Assembly (NCBI RefSeq): GCF_007990755.1
Contig: NZ_BJXA01000075.1
Location: forward strand, 1-44,496
DNA length: 44,496 bases
Reading direction: 5' to 3'
Origin: Nocardia ninae NBRC 108245
Lineage (GTDB): Bacteria; Actinomycetota; Actinomycetes; Mycobacteriales; Mycobacteriaceae
Shown here: positions 1 through 8,646 of the stretch, piece after piece
How positions within the stretch are numbered: the first letter of the stretch is position 1
Layout: each line of letters begins with the position of its first letter
The notes under the pieces: model-generated
Databases searched by the model: none
Seen by the model: only the letters and a program-made list of their open reading frames with translations
Told to the model about the DNA's origin: nothing
Made by a program: the position numbers and the translations under genes

Positions 1-217
1 AACCTATCTGGACCACGCGTGGAGTGTTCGACGTGATGCCGACTGCGGCGCAGGCATTCTCATCAGCCGCTGGTCCCGGGCGGAAGATCAACTGGCGGTG
101 GCGATCCGGGGCCGGTCGAACACACGGACATGCCGAATGCAGTGCCGTCTCAGGATCGAAACTGGGCTGACCTTCGACACCGGAAGAAAACCTGACAGGT
201 GGCCCTCGATGGCGGCT
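1..217. other. Window edge, no recognisable gene
   Basis: Left end of the window, downstream of the isochorismatase-like gene that ends at 218. Forward frame 2 stays open from the edge and runs on across the hydrolase gene, but its composition is that of an antisense shadow and no family is recognisable. A partial gene entering from the left cannot be excluded because the window starts here. Confidence 0.4.
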
Positions 218-928
218 CTATCGTCCGGTGGCGCGGATCATGTCGAGCACATCCGATGTCGGGCGCACGTCGCCGAACGATCGGTAGATCGTGTGCAGTG
301 CGGCGTTATGGTCCTGATCGCGGCGAGCGGCGTTGGCGTCGGCGACCATGATCACTCGGAAGCCGAGGGTAGCCGCGTCGCGGGCCGAGGACTCACAGCA
401 CACGTTGGTGACAGTCCCCGTGATCAGCACCGTGTCGATACCGCGCTGTTCCAGCTGCTGCGGCAGCGCGCACCGACCTGGAAAGAAGGCGCTGAACGCG
501 GATTTATCCACGAATACGTCCCCTTCGTCAGCGACCAACTCCGACCACAGCCGGGCACGCAGTGGACCGAAACCGCCTGATCTGCTGAAGCTTTCGGCAA
601 TTTCCGGACCGAAGAACTCGATCGCTGCCCGACTGGGTTCACTCGTGCCAGGCAGAGTCCAGACGACGGTTCCGCCTGCTGCGCGCAGTGTCTCGGCCAG
701 GCGATTGATGTTCGGCACGATCCCGTGGCAGTAGAGGTTGTCCGCGACATGGAAGGGCACCATGTCGATGACAACCAGCGCGGTCGCCGCGGGTACGAGG
801 TCGGAGTAAGCGAACCGCCGTCCGCGGCGGTTTTCTTGGCGCTCGTATTCGCGTGCTTCGATACGCCAATCGTGCACTTCCGGCCTCCGAGCAGTGCCTT
901 CGATATTCACGGTGTCGAAGTCTCGCAT
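218..928 (-). CDS. Isochorismatase-family cysteine hydrolase
   Basis: A 236-residue cysteine hydrolase of the isochorismatase / nicotinamidase fold. The three catalytic positions are visible: Asp55 in LVVIDM, Lys142 in VDKSAFSAF and Cys177 in TGTVTNVCC, with the usual SSARDA following. The family hydrolyses amides, N-carbamoyl groups or the isochorismate enol ether, and the substrate cannot be told from sequence. I chose the ATG at 928 because a longer in-frame start (1045) would translate the palindromic repeat at 968-1004 as protein, giving a low-complexity Arg/Ser/Gly leader. The gene stands alone and diverges from the small gene at 1145, so control is likely local. Confidence 0.85.
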   Translation of the reverse strand: MRDFDTVNIEGTARRPEVHDWRIEAREYERQENRRGRRFAYSDLVPAATALVVIDMVPFHVADNLYCHGIVPNINRLAETLRAAGGTVVWTLPGTSEPSRAAIEFFGPEIAESFSRSGGFGPLRARLWSELVADEGDVFVDKSAFSAFFPGRCALPQQLEQRGIDTVLITGTVTNVCCESSARDAATLGFRVIMVADANAARRDQDHNAALHTIYRSFGDVRPTSDVLDMIRATGR

Positions 929-967
929 CAGGTGCCCGCATTGACTACGCCGACCATCTCTTCGAGA

Positions 968-1004
968 CTCGGGTCTCGAGACCCGAGACCCGAGACCCGA
1001 GACC
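968..1004. repeat. 20-bp perfect palindrome fused to heptamer repeats
   Basis: Positions 968-987 form a perfect uninterrupted 20-bp palindrome (CTCGGGTCTCGAGACCCGAG). Its right half runs into four head-to-tail copies of the heptamer CGAGACC at 977-983, 984-990, 991-997 and 998-1004. It lies 40 bp upstream of the isochorismatase-like start at 928, inside the divergent promoter region shared with the gene at 1145. Palindrome plus phased half-sites suggests a multi-site operator; a slipped-strand repeat with no function is the alternative. Confidence 0.6.
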
Positions 1005-1144
1005 CATGGCCGGGCCGTGACCGGCGACCGGTGACGCGAACGCACTCACATGCCGCATACCGCGTTGAGCGAAGAGGCCATGCCGAGGCGGCAGGCGCGG
1101 TAATCGACGGCGACAGATAGTGAGTCGTTGCGTACCCTCGCCGA

Positions 1145-1468
1145 GTGCGCGAGCAAGAGCAGTATGCGAGGTATCAGGACGATTCGAATGTGTTGGCGGC
1201 GATCGGCGCCTATGTCGAGGCTCAGGTCGGGCGGGTCACAGTGCGCTTGCCGAAAGCCTTGGCTGAAGCCGCGTTGGCTGCTTGGGATCGTGACGAGCTG
1301 GGTGAACTCGGCGAGGAGACCCGCGAGCAGTATGCCCTGCGTGGCCGGGCTGCGGAACTGGCGCTGATCGGTCTGGCGATCTCAGACCGTGGCTGCTGGG
1401 TCGACGACGAGCTCGTCGTCGACCTCGATGTCGCCGTGGCGGGTGCGGCCTTGCGCGCGTCGCAGTAG
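1145..1468 (+). CDS. Small hypothetical protein, 107 aa
   Basis: Not recognised. A 107-residue acidic, alpha-helical soluble protein without signal peptide or membrane segment; it opens MREQEQYARYQDD and is rich in Ala, Glu and Leu (GELGEETREQYALRGRAAELALIGLA). It starts with GTG; no strong ribosome site precedes it, so it may be leaderless or start slightly elsewhere. The coding look (GC-rich third positions, non-repetitive composition) supports a real gene. It diverges from the isochorismatase-like gene and converges on the XRE regulator gene, so no functional partner is apparent. Confidence 0.6.
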   Translation: MREQEQYARYQDDSNVLAAIGAYVEAQVGRVTVRLPKALAEAALAAWDRDELGELGEETREQYALRGRAAELALIGLAISDRGCWVDDELVVDLDVAVAGAALRASQ

Positions 1469-1498
1469 CCGGGCTGCCGCAGCCTCCGATCGGCTGCC

Positions 1499-1516
1499 TG
1501 AGCGAACCTTCGCTCA
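1499..1516. terminator. Palindrome downstream of the 107-aa gene
   Basis: TGAGCGAA-CC-TTCGCTCA is a perfect 8-bp inverted repeat with a 2-bp centre, 30 bp past the stop at 1468 and in the convergent gap before the gene ending at 1612. There is no T-tract, so it could be a bidirectional Rho-independent-like hairpin or a member of the dispersed GAGCG...CGCTCATGCCG element also seen near 4301. Confidence 0.4.
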
Positions 1517-1611
1517 TGCCGCCGTGCGAGCGGAAGATCAACGGGCCGAACGCATGACGGCTGTCATGAACGCACCATCCTGCCGATTTCGGGACTGAAA
1601 AAGTTGGACTG

Positions 1612-2502
1612 TCAGCTGAGTGCTTGAATCTCGGTCGCTAGCTTCTCCTGGCTAGCCACCCACGACGCCAATAGAGCTAGACCGTCCGTGGTCGCCGTGC
1701 CAGCGGGCGCGGTGTAGACGTTCAGGAGTAGGCCGGGGTCGGCAGGCAGATCCATCGACTCGACGTCCAGGTCGAGCTGGCCCACTACCGGATGGTGCAC
1801 CCGTTTGCGTCCGGACCGGTGGAGCCGAACATCCTGAGATGCCCACCGCTGCCGAAATAGTTCACTCCGTGTTGATAATTCACCGACCAGGGCGATCAGC
1901 TCCTCGTCGTGCGGATTGCGGCCGGCTTCCATGCGTAGCTTCGCGGCCACATCGCAGGCGATTCGGTCATAGTCGACGAAGAACGTTTTTGCCGCTTCGG
2001 GATCCAGATACACGAACCGCGCGGTGTTCGCCGGCCGTCGCGTATCGGCCAGCACCGGTGAATACAGTGCGCGGGCAGGGTGATTCATGGCCAGCACGTC
2101 ATAACGGCTGTTGCAAATCCAAGCCGGCGCATCGGTGATGGCATCGAGCACCTGCTGAAGCGCCGGGCGGACCGTCACGGCGGATCGGGGGCGGCGTGGA
2201 CCGCCGGGCGCCCTGGACTGCCGCGCAAGGTGGAAGAGGTGATCGCGCTCGGCCTCGTCGAGTTGCAGGGCAGAGGCCAACGCGTCGAGCACCCCATCGG
2301 AGGCGCCGGTGAGGCTGCCGCGCTCCATACGCACGTAGTAGTCGACCGATACCCCTGCTAGTAGAGCTACCTCTTCTCGACGCAGACCTTTGACCCGGCG
2401 GTTGCCGCCGTAGGCGGGCAATCCGGCCCGCTCGGGCGTGATCCGCGCGCGACGCGAGCTCAGGAACTCCTTGATCTCAGTGCGCAGTTCGATCGTGGAC
2501 AC
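1612..2502 (-). CDS. XRE-family regulator with MmyB-like ligand-binding domain
   Basis: A 296-residue transcription regulator. Residues about 5-85 hold the helix-turn-helix typical of the family (EFLSSRRARITPE, then LRREEVALLAGVSVDYYVRMERG). Residues about 110-270 match the MmyB-like PAS-type ligand-binding domain (PAWICNSRYDVLAMNHPARALY, here split by me for reading; then ELIALVGELSTRSELFRQRW and HHPVVGQLDLD). I chose the GTG at 2502 because family members begin at this point; an upstream extension to 2655 would overlap the 3' end of the SDR gene. AAGGG lies almost directly against the GTG, so the exact start is not certain. These regulators commonly control an adjacent oxidoreductase, here the SDR gene just upstream on the same strand. 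Confidence 0.82.
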   Translation of the reverse strand: MSTIELRTEIKEFLSSRRARITPERAGLPAYGGNRRVKGLRREEVALLAGVSVDYYVRMERGSLTGASDGVLDALASALQLDEAERDHLFHLARQSRAPGGPRRPRSAVTVRPALQQVLDAITDAPAWICNSRYDVLAMNHPARALYSPVLADTRRPANTARFVYLDPEAAKTFFVDYDRIACDVAAKLRMEAGRNPHDEELIALVGELSTRSELFRQRWASQDVRLHRSGRKRVHHPVVGQLDLDVESMDLPADPGLLLNVYTAPAGTATTDGLALLASWVASQEKLATEIQALS

Positions 2503-2623
2503 CCCTTCACGGTAGGCCCTGTCCGCGGGCGAAGGGAGGTACTGCTGGTACCCCTGTTGAGACCCGACCTGCAGATTTTTCACGAGGGCCCGGCGGTCGC
2601 CGGCAAAAGTCTCGCGCCGACGC

Positions 2624-3427
2624 CTAGGTACCCGATGCGGTTGTGGCGGTGCCACCGTCGACCGGGACGATGGTGCCCGTCAGGTAAGACCCGGCCCGGC
2701 TAGCGAGGAACACGGCGACACCTGCCATGTCGTCGTCGCGGCCGAGCCGGCGCAGAGGGGCCTTCGCCGCGATCGTGTCGCCGATGGCATCGATCGTGGC
2801 CGCCATCATCTGCGACGGGAACACTCCTGGGGCTACCGCGTTCACCGTGACGTGCTGTGGGCCCAGTTCCCTGGCAAGCACCCTGGTGAGTTGATGGAGT
2901 GCCGCTTTGCTGCTGGCGTACGAGTAGTTGGGCGCCTCGGCGACGTGGATGGCGGCGATACTGCCGATGTTGATGATCCGCGCGGGATCAGCGGCGCTGC
3001 CCGCCCTGCGCAGTGCGGGCAGCAGCGCCTGCACCAGCCAGAACGGCGACTTGAGGTTGAGGTCGATCACTGCGTCCCATGCCTCGGCCGGGAACGTCTC
3101 CAGCGGCTCGAGCCACATCGCTCCCGCGTTGTTGACGAGGATGTCCAGGCGTTCCGAGTCGGCCTCGACCAGATCGGCGAGTCGCTGACATTCGTCGTAC
3201 CTGGACAGGTCGGCGGGGATTGCTCGAACGTCGCCGAATTCGGACAGTAGACGCTGTGCCTCCGCGCACGCGTCTGCCTTGCGTGAGCTGACGACGACAC
3301 GGGCGCCCGCCTGCAGGAGGCCGCGCGCGATCATCATCCCAATGCCCCGGGTGCCGCCAGTGACAAGGGCATGCTTCCCACTCAGATCGAAAAGATCTGA
3401 GTGAGTGGTGAACTGGTTGTCCGCCAT
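2624..3427 (-). CDS. SDR-family NAD(P)-dependent oxidoreductase
   Basis: A classical short-chain dehydrogenase/reductase of 267 residues. It has the cofactor loop TGGTRGIG (23-30), NNAG (99-102), catalytic Ser156 in NIGSIAAI, and YASSK with Tyr170 and Lys174, ending in the usual GTIVPVDGG. The subfamily is that of 3-oxoacyl reductase / gluconate 5-dehydrogenase-like enzymes; the substrate is unknown. It is followed 121 bp later on the same strand by the XRE/MmyB regulator, a frequent regulator-SDR arrangement. No strong ribosome site is seen before the ATG at 3427. Confidence 0.88.
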   Translation of the reverse strand: MADNQFTTHSDLFDLSGKHALVTGGTRGIGMMIARGLLQAGARVVVSSRKADACAEAQRLLSEFGDVRAIPADLSRYDECQRLADLVEADSERLDILVNNAGAMWLEPLETFPAEAWDAVIDLNLKSPFWLVQALLPALRRAGSAADPARIINIGSIAAIHVAEAPNYSYASSKAALHQLTRVLARELGPQHVTVNAVAPGVFPSQMMAATIDAIGDTIAAKAPLRRLGRDDDMAGVAVFLASRAGSYLTGTIVPVDGGTATTASGT

Positions 3428-4429
3428 TGGTGTTCGTCCGTTCTATCGTGGAAACATGTGCTGACACGATCACGCGTCCGGTGCAGCCGAATTGAACTGA
3501 TAGGGGGTAAAGCCGCCGTGCGTGTCCATGAAGTGTTGTCGGCACTTTCGCTCAGGGCTCCTGGGACGGATTCCCGGGCCGCCGCCGCGCGCGCCTCCCG
3601 AGGATCCATTACTTCTCCTCCGTTTAGCTGGAAGCCGACTCGAACAGGTTGACAGGCGTCCTGGACCTCTGGGAGACCCTGGCGATACAGGTACTGCGCG
3701 AGCCTCCCTTGCCCTGGCGCGCCGGCTCACGCCGCCACAATCCCCTCCTGCACAGTCATTTTCTTGATTACTTTGATCTGTATTGCGACCCGGTATCGTC
3801 GCCGTGAATGCTGACTTCAGTCAGCGAGAGTGCGCGGTAATGCCTACGACCCGCGCGTTGATCGGCCGTCCAGATTTGCTGGTAGACACGGCCTCCCAAC
3901 GCGCGCAAAGTAGCCGATTCCGGTGCATACCTTCAGATGGCGGGGGCGACCAGCGCGTGCGATCCACGCCGAGAGATAATTCGTTTCGTGACGGAAATAC
4001 CGCAGTTCCTCGATGGCGCACGAGTGCTGGCAACTGCGGACATCGGGGGTGCGATACGGTCCGGACAGACGCGGCACGTAGTGGATGGACTGGAACGTCA
4101 TCACCGACACCTGCCATGCCAGTGTGACCGAAGCCCGCGTGCAAGCCTCCGAGGAGTTCAGCCCAGTCGAGTTCATCGAATTCCATTCGTCACCGACTGA
4201 AATCACCGGCCTGTCATGACCTTTTGTCCGAAGTGATTCGGCTTCCCGCCGGGTCGACTTAGGCAGGGCGACTGTTCTACCGGCTGCAGTAGATGATCGC
4301 GAGCGACATCCGCTCATGCCGCGACCCGCACGTTGGTCGACCGTCCAAACCGGCTGGCTGGCAAATCCTCCCAACCGCACCGAATTTGGGATGTCTACGC
4401 CGATGAAGCGTAGGCGAGCGTTGCTGTGA
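3428..4429. other. About 1 kb without a convincing intact gene
   Basis: All open frames here have skewed, shadow-like composition except the frameshifted candidate at 3988-4219. An AT-rich patch at 3760-3785 (TCATTTTCTTGATTACTTTG) stands out from the GC-rich surroundings and could be a promoter or an old junction. Two related degenerate segments lie at about 3840-3908 and 4316-4384. A minus-strand tail at about 3473-3529 (MDTHGGFTPYQFNSAAPDA) reads like protein but could not be assigned. The region looks like decayed accessory DNA. Confidence 0.5.
3988..4219 (+). pseudogene. Possible frameshifted small gene
   Basis: From the GTG at 3988 one frame reads VTEIPQFLDGARVLATADIG onwards to about 4084 with protein-like composition, then degenerates. 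A different frame from the ATG at 4085 to the TGA at 4217-4219 reads MDWNVITDTCHASVTEARVQ and continues with ASEEFSPVEFIEFHSSPTE. The two halves join naturally if one base was gained or lost near 4080-4085. No family was recognised. An alternative is two independent chance ORFs. Confidence 0.3.
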
Positions 4430-4945
4430 TCAGCTCCGATCGTGCGAGCTGAAGTGGCGCCGATCCGGTGGCGGTGGTAGGCATGCCGCAGCGCGATAGA
4501 CGGACGCAGTATGACGGCCGCTGGTCCAGCTCGCGAGCACCTCTGCTGCCGACTCGAAGGTCTCGGTGAACGATTCCGCGTGCCCGGCCAGCCATGACTG
4601 GGCACGAATCTCATGCGTCGAATGCTCGTGATCGCACCAGCAGTCCACCGCGATCGAGACTTCCACCCTGACCCGTGGGCGTTCTTCGCGCATCACAGAT
4701 AGATCGAAGTCAACGGGGTCGCGTTCGGGCGTGTCATACACGATGGTTGTTCCGAAGAGAACCCAGCGGTGTCCGTCTTGATCACGATCTAGTTTGTCTG
4801 GGAACCAGTTCCATCCGGAGCGGCCGACCGGCGGCTGTGGCTGGTCGATGCGTGCGGCGGCGCGGCGGAGACGGTTTATCTGATCGTCGGACAGATCCGG
4901 CATCACTGCCGCCAGATCGATGCGGTCGAACGGTCGAACCTCCAC
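4430..4945 (-). CDS. Hypothetical protein, 171 aa
   Basis: Not assignable to a named family. A soluble protein starting (GTG) VEVRPFDRIDLAAVMPDLSD, with conserved-looking aromatic patches SGWNWFPDKLD and GHRWVLFGTTIVYDTP and a run of Glu/Asp/His later. The first 145 residues have convincing coding composition. The last 25 residues (YRAAACLPPPPDRRH, then SSHDRS) look less ordered, so the 3' end may be shifted or read into decayed DNA that begins there. It diverges from the DedA gene. No signal peptide or membrane segment. Confidence 0.6.
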   Translation of the reverse strand: MEVRPFDRIDLAAVMPDLSDDQINRLRRAAARIDQPQPPVGRSGWNWFPDKLDRDQDGHRWVLFGTTIVYDTPERDPVDFDLSVMREERPRVRVEVSIAVDCWCDHEHSTHEIRAQSWLAGHAESFTETFESAAEVLASWTSGRHTASVYRAAACLPPPPDRRHFSSHDRS

Positions 4946-5129
4946 CGCGCCAGCCTAACTGGGGGGGAACCTTGCTGAGCCAACGCTATGCGGGGCGACA
5001 CTCCGAAACGATGAGGCAGGCGCTGCGATCGGGGTGCGGAAAACCGCAGTTCGACGGTGGGGTCGTCAGGCAGTGGTCGGGTGGTTGCCGCTACTGTCTG
5101 CCGCCCACATCGTCCATAGCGTCGAAATC

Positions 5130-5792
5130 ATGGATATGGCAATAGATTCCACCGGCGGCGAACTCTCCGGGATCGCTGGCTGGGCGGTCGATGTGATGGA
5201 AGAACTGGGCGGGCTCGGCGCGGGTATCGCCATCGCGCTGGAGAACCTTTTCCCGCCGCTGCCCAGCGAGGTGATCCTGCCGCTGGCGGGGTTCACCGCG
5301 AGTCGTGGCGAGTTCGGTCTGCTCGAGGTGTTGATCTGGACGACGCTGGGCTCGGTGGTCGGCGCGCTCGTCCTGTATGGGCTGGGCGCCGCCTTCGGCC
5401 GGGAGCGGCTGCGCCGGATCGTGGACCGGATGCCGCTGGTTCGGGTCTCCGATCTCGACCGAGCGGAGGCATGGTTTGCCCGCCACGGTACGAAGGCGGT
5501 GTTCTTCGGGCGGATGATCCCCTTGTTCCGCAGCTTGATATCTGTTCCCGCCGGGGTCGAACGCATGAATCTGGTGCGCTTCACCGCACTGACCACCGCC
5601 GGTAGCCTGCTGTGGAACTCGATTTTCGTGCTCGCCGGATATTTCCTCGGCGAGAGCTGGCCGGTCGTCGAAACCTATGCCGGGGTGCTGCAAAAGCTGG
5701 TGATTCTCGCGGTAGTCGTCGGCGGCGTCTGGTTCGTCGTGAGCCGTGTGCGCACGCTGCGCGCACAGCGGCGCGAGACAATCAGGAAATGA
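5130..5792 (+). CDS. DedA-family membrane protein
   Basis: A DedA-family integral membrane protein of about 220 residues. Family signatures are present: ENLFPPLPSEVILPLAG near the N-terminus (re-entrant segment with the acidic Glu), then FFGRMIPLFRSLISVPAG, the conserved Arg-rich R-x3-P motif, followed by three hydrophobic segments. Members act as envelope lipid transporters, including undecaprenyl-phosphate recycling in some bacteria. I place the start at the ATG at 5130 (5136 equally possible) because upstream codons are not DedA-like. The stop overlaps the kinase start in ATGA (5789-5792), so the gene is translationally coupled to a two-component system. Confidence 0.88.
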   Translation: MDMAIDSTGGELSGIAGWAVDVMEELGGLGAGIAIALENLFPPLPSEVILPLAGFTASRGEFGLLEVLIWTTLGSVVGALVLYGLGAAFGRERLRRIVDRMPLVRVSDLDRAEAWFARHGTKAVFFGRMIPLFRSLISVPAGVERMNLVRFTALTTAGSLLWNSIFVLAGYFLGESWPVVETYAGVLQKLVILAVVVGGVWFVVSRVRTLRAQRRETIRK

Positions 5793-6937
5793 GACCCTCC
5801 ATCGACGCCGAGTCCGACGCGCGTGGCTCGAGCCGCGCGCGTCGGGCCGTGACCGTCCTCGGGGGCCTGCTGCTCGGGGTCGTGACAGTGCCGGTCGACC
5901 TGGTGGCCGCGCTCGGCAGCCTGGCGTCACCACGGTTTGCCCGCGGTGCGGTCGGGCTGCAGCGGCGTCGTCTGGCGCTGTTCGGCGTGACGTTGCGCGG
6001 TACGCCCGGCGGCTACCGTGCGGTGGGCTATCTGACGGTCCGCGCCCTGATCGGGATGCTGACCGGCGTGATCGGGTTGTTGCTCGGTCTGGGGCTGGTG
6101 ATCGCGGTGAGCTTGGTGGTCGGCGCAGCGACCGGAGCCGCCGTTCCGATCTTCGACGCGAACGAGCCGGGGCAGGTCAACTGGTCGACCGTCGCGGCCC
6201 TCGCACTGCCCGGCGTGGTGCTGTGCTATCTGGCGGTGCATGGGCTGGCGGGGATCGTCGGCGTCGAAACCCGCGCGTGGAATGCCTTCGCCCGCCCCAG
6301 CTCCGGCGCGCTGGCGCAGCGGGTGGATGAGCTCACCACGACCCGCGCCGACATTGTCGACGCCATCGACGAGGAACGCCGCCGCATCGAACGCGACCTG
6401 CACGACGGGGTGCAGCAGCGAGTCATCGCGCTGTCGATCCTGCTGGCCCGCGGTGAACGCGAAGCCGACCAGCAACAACAGGCCGAACTGCACCGCCGTG
6501 CGCTCGCCGAGACCCGGCACATCCTCGCCGACCTGCGCGAGGTGTCGTGGAAGATCTACCCCGCCATGCTGGCTCGGGACGGACTGCACAGCGCCTTGGT
6601 GGCATTGGCCGACCGGACGCCGCTGCCGACGGCCGTGGACTATCGACTGGCGGGGCGGCCGCCGCGTTCGGTCGAATCGGCGTGCTACTTCACGGCGAGC
6701 GAGGCGATCACCAACGCGATCAAGCACGCGGCGGCGCAGCGCATCGAACTCACCGTCACCGAGGTCGGCTCCGTGTTGATCATGACCGTGCGCGACGATG
6801 GTCGCGGTGGCGCCGACCCGGCCGGTCTCGGACTCGCCGGAATCGCCTCCCGCATCACCGCGCTCGACGGGGTCGTCGCCATCGATAGTCCCGCGGGTGG
6901 GCCGACGACCATCAGAGTGGAGGTGCCGTGCGCATAA
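5789..6937 (+). CDS. Sensor histidine kinase (NarL-type partner)
   Basis: A 382-residue sensor kinase. The N-terminal 165 residues form a membrane sensor domain with about four hydrophobic segments (for example residues 21-45, 84-115 and 134-156). The dimerisation/phosphoacceptor region holds EERRRIERDLHDGVQQR with His205, the HisKA_3 pattern. The ATP-binding domain follows: EAITNAIKHA (N box), DDGRGGADPAGLGLAGIASR (G boxes). It starts in the ATGA overlap with the DedA gene and its stop lies 10 bp inside the response-regulator gene. Three overlapping genes form one operon, so the DedA protein is probably part of, or controlled by, this envelope-sensing circuit. Confidence 0.93.
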   Translation: MRPSIDAESDARGSSRARRAVTVLGGLLLGVVTVPVDLVAALGSLASPRFARGAVGLQRRRLALFGVTLRGTPGGYRAVGYLTVRALIGMLTGVIGLLLGLGLVIAVSLVVGAATGAAVPIFDANEPGQVNWSTVAALALPGVVLCYLAVHGLAGIVGVETRAWNAFARPSSGALAQRVDELTTTRADIVDAIDEERRRIERDLHDGVQQRVIALSILLARGEREADQQQQAELHRRALAETRHILADLREVSWKIYPAMLARDGLHSALVALADRTPLPTAVDYRLAGRPPRSVESACYFTASEAITNAIKHAAAQRIELTVTEVGSVLIMTVRDDGRGGADPAGLGLAGIASRITALDGVVAIDSPAGGPTTIRVEVPCA

Positions 6938-7584
6938 CGCTGGCCGAGGATTCCGCCTTGTTGCGCGAAAGCATGGCTCAGCTGCTGATCGCCGAGGGGC
7001 ACGAGATCGTCGATTCGGTGGGCACGGCGACCGAACTGCTTGCCGCCGTTGCGGTTCGGCCGCCGGAGCTCGTCATCGCGGACGTCCGAATGCCGCCCGA
7101 CCACGTGGACGAGGGCATTCGGGCCGCCCTGGAGATCCGGGAACGCTGGCCGACGATCGGCGTGCTGGTGCTGTCGCAATATGTCGAGCGCCGATACGCG
7201 ACGGAATTCCTCACCGGCACAGGCGGTATCGGATACCTGCTCAAAGACCGGGTGTCGGCGATCGACACCTTTCTCGACGCGATCGAGCGAGTCGGCTCCG
7301 GCGGCACCGCGTTCGATCCCGAGGTCGTCCGGCAGTTGCTGCTGCACAGTCGCGCCGACTCGCCGCTGAGCAGGCTCACCGATCGCGAGCGTGATGTCCT
7401 CACTCGCATGGCTCTCGGGCTCAGCAACGCGGCCATCTCCGCTGAGCTGTTCATCACCCGGAGTGCGGTCGAGAAGCACATCAACGCGATCTTCACCAAG
7501 CTCGATCTACAGGCTGGTGTCGCGCACAATCGACGGGTGCTCGCCATCCTCGAGTACCTTCGTACCGACGCCTCCGACGACTGA
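6928..7584 (+). CDS. LuxR/NarL-family response regulator
   Basis: A 218-residue response regulator. The receiver domain has the acidic pair ED (7-8), phosphoacceptor Asp52 in VIADVRMPP, and Lys106 in YLLKDR. The C-terminal LuxR-type HTH spans about 150-200 (LTDRERDVLTRMALGLSNAA, then SAVEKHINAIFTKLDL). It begins with GTG at 6928, overlapping the kinase gene by 10 bp. It is the cognate partner of the upstream kinase. Its targets are not visible, though the operon's own promoter upstream of 5130 is an obvious possibility. Confidence 0.94.
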   Translation: MRITLAEDSALLRESMAQLLIAEGHEIVDSVGTATELLAAVAVRPPELVIADVRMPPDHVDEGIRAALEIRERWPTIGVLVLSQYVERRYATEFLTGTGGIGYLLKDRVSAIDTFLDAIERVGSGGTAFDPEVVRQLLLHSRADSPLSRLTDRERDVLTRMALGLSNAAISAELFITRSAVEKHINAIFTKLDLQAGVAHNRRVLAILEYLRTDASDD

Positions 7585-7699
7585 TCGCCGTATCCCGTTC
7601 CTCCCGATGTCCGCGCACCCACCAACCGACTTTGCGGCGTGGGACGCTGTGGGAAAACTACTGGCATCAGCGGCTGGATGAGCAGTTCACTGAACAACC

Positions 7700-8518
7700 A
7701 TGATCCCGATCGATACCCGACCACTATTCCGGATCGAGCGACAGGCGCTGCTCGAACTACTCCGGTCGTTGGAGCCGACCGACTGGCAGAAGCCGACGGT
7801 ATGTCCCGGCTGGAGTGTCGCCGACGTGACTGCTCACATCCTCAACGACTACATGCGGCGCATCTCTGGCAGCCGAGACGAACACGGCGGTGCCGCCTTC
7901 GGCGATGGCGAAACACTGCCTGCATACCTGGCCCGGATCAATGAGGAGTTCGTCCGCGCGATGCGGCAATGCAGCCCGCACCTGCTCATCGAGCTGCTGG
8001 CTCGGCTGGGCCCAGAGCTGGATCTCCTATGGGCGGCAACTGATCTCGAGGGCCCCGCACATCTGGACGTCTCCTGGGCGGGGCTGAGTGTCAGTCCGGG
8101 CTGGCTCGACATTGCCCGCGAATACACCGAATTCTGGGTCCATCAGCAACAGATCCGGGACGCGGTGTATCGCCCTGGGGCCGATGACGTTTCGATGCTG
8201 CGCCCAGTGCTGGTTACATTCCTGCACGCTCTGCCGCCGGCCTTGCGCGATCGGATCCGGCCTTGCGGTACGACGGTGCGGTTCGAGATCGCCGGCCCGG
8301 CGGGTGGGCACTGGACAGGCGTGTCAGACGGTCAACACTGGGAGTTGACGACGTCACAAACTCTGGAGCCGACCGCATCCGTGCGGATGGACCAGGACAC
8401 GCTCTGGCGACTGGCCAGCCGTGGCATCACCGTCGAAACTGCCCGTCAGCGTAGTGAATTGCGCGGTGACCAGGAACTTGCCGATTCCGCGATGACACTG
8501 CTCGCCGTGGTGGCCTGA
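7700..8518 (+). CDS. Maleylpyruvate isomerase-type mycothiol-dependent enzyme (DinB fold)
   Basis: A 272-residue protein with the actinobacterial mycothiol-dependent / DinB-like four-helix N-terminal domain: TDWQKPTVCPGWSVADVTAH, then LNDYMRRISG, and a third metal-region His in EYTEFWVHQQQIRD. The pattern CPGWSVxDVxAH is typical of the family in which a metal-bound thiol of mycothiol is used for isomerisation or S-transfer. The C-terminal part (about 175-272) is the small SCP2-like domain (RFEIAGPAGGHWTG). Substrate unknown. It stands 115 bp after the response regulator gene, so it may be a separate transcription unit. Confidence 0.78.
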   Translation: MIPIDTRPLFRIERQALLELLRSLEPTDWQKPTVCPGWSVADVTAHILNDYMRRISGSRDEHGGAAFGDGETLPAYLARINEEFVRAMRQCSPHLLIELLARLGPELDLLWAATDLEGPAHLDVSWAGLSVSPGWLDIAREYTEFWVHQQQIRDAVYRPGADDVSMLRPVLVTFLHALPPALRDRIRPCGTTVRFEIAGPAGGHWTGVSDGQHWELTTSQTLEPTASVRMDQDTLWRLASRGITVETARQRSELRGDQELADSAMTLLAVVA

Positions 8519-8526
8519 TTCAACCG

Positions 8527-8646
8527 TCACTCGCGCAACTCGTCCATCCAAAGTTGACCACCAATTCGAAGCAGATCGCCATGCTCGCTCCATCTTTCGC
8601 GTCGATCAACCTTGACGACTGCCGATCGCCATATGTCCCGCAATGC
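8527..8646 (-). pseudogene. Possible 3' fragment of an unknown gene
   Basis: The reverse strand here carries a short protein-like stretch ending DLLRIGGQLWMDELRE and preceded by LRDIWRSAVVKVDRRERW. There is no good start and the reading frame upstream runs into the end of the CDF gene with shadow-like composition. It lies in a 190-bp gap that also contains a copy-like segment ATGCCGCGACCCG (8643). It may be a relic of a lost gene; chance is also possible. Confidence 0.2.
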
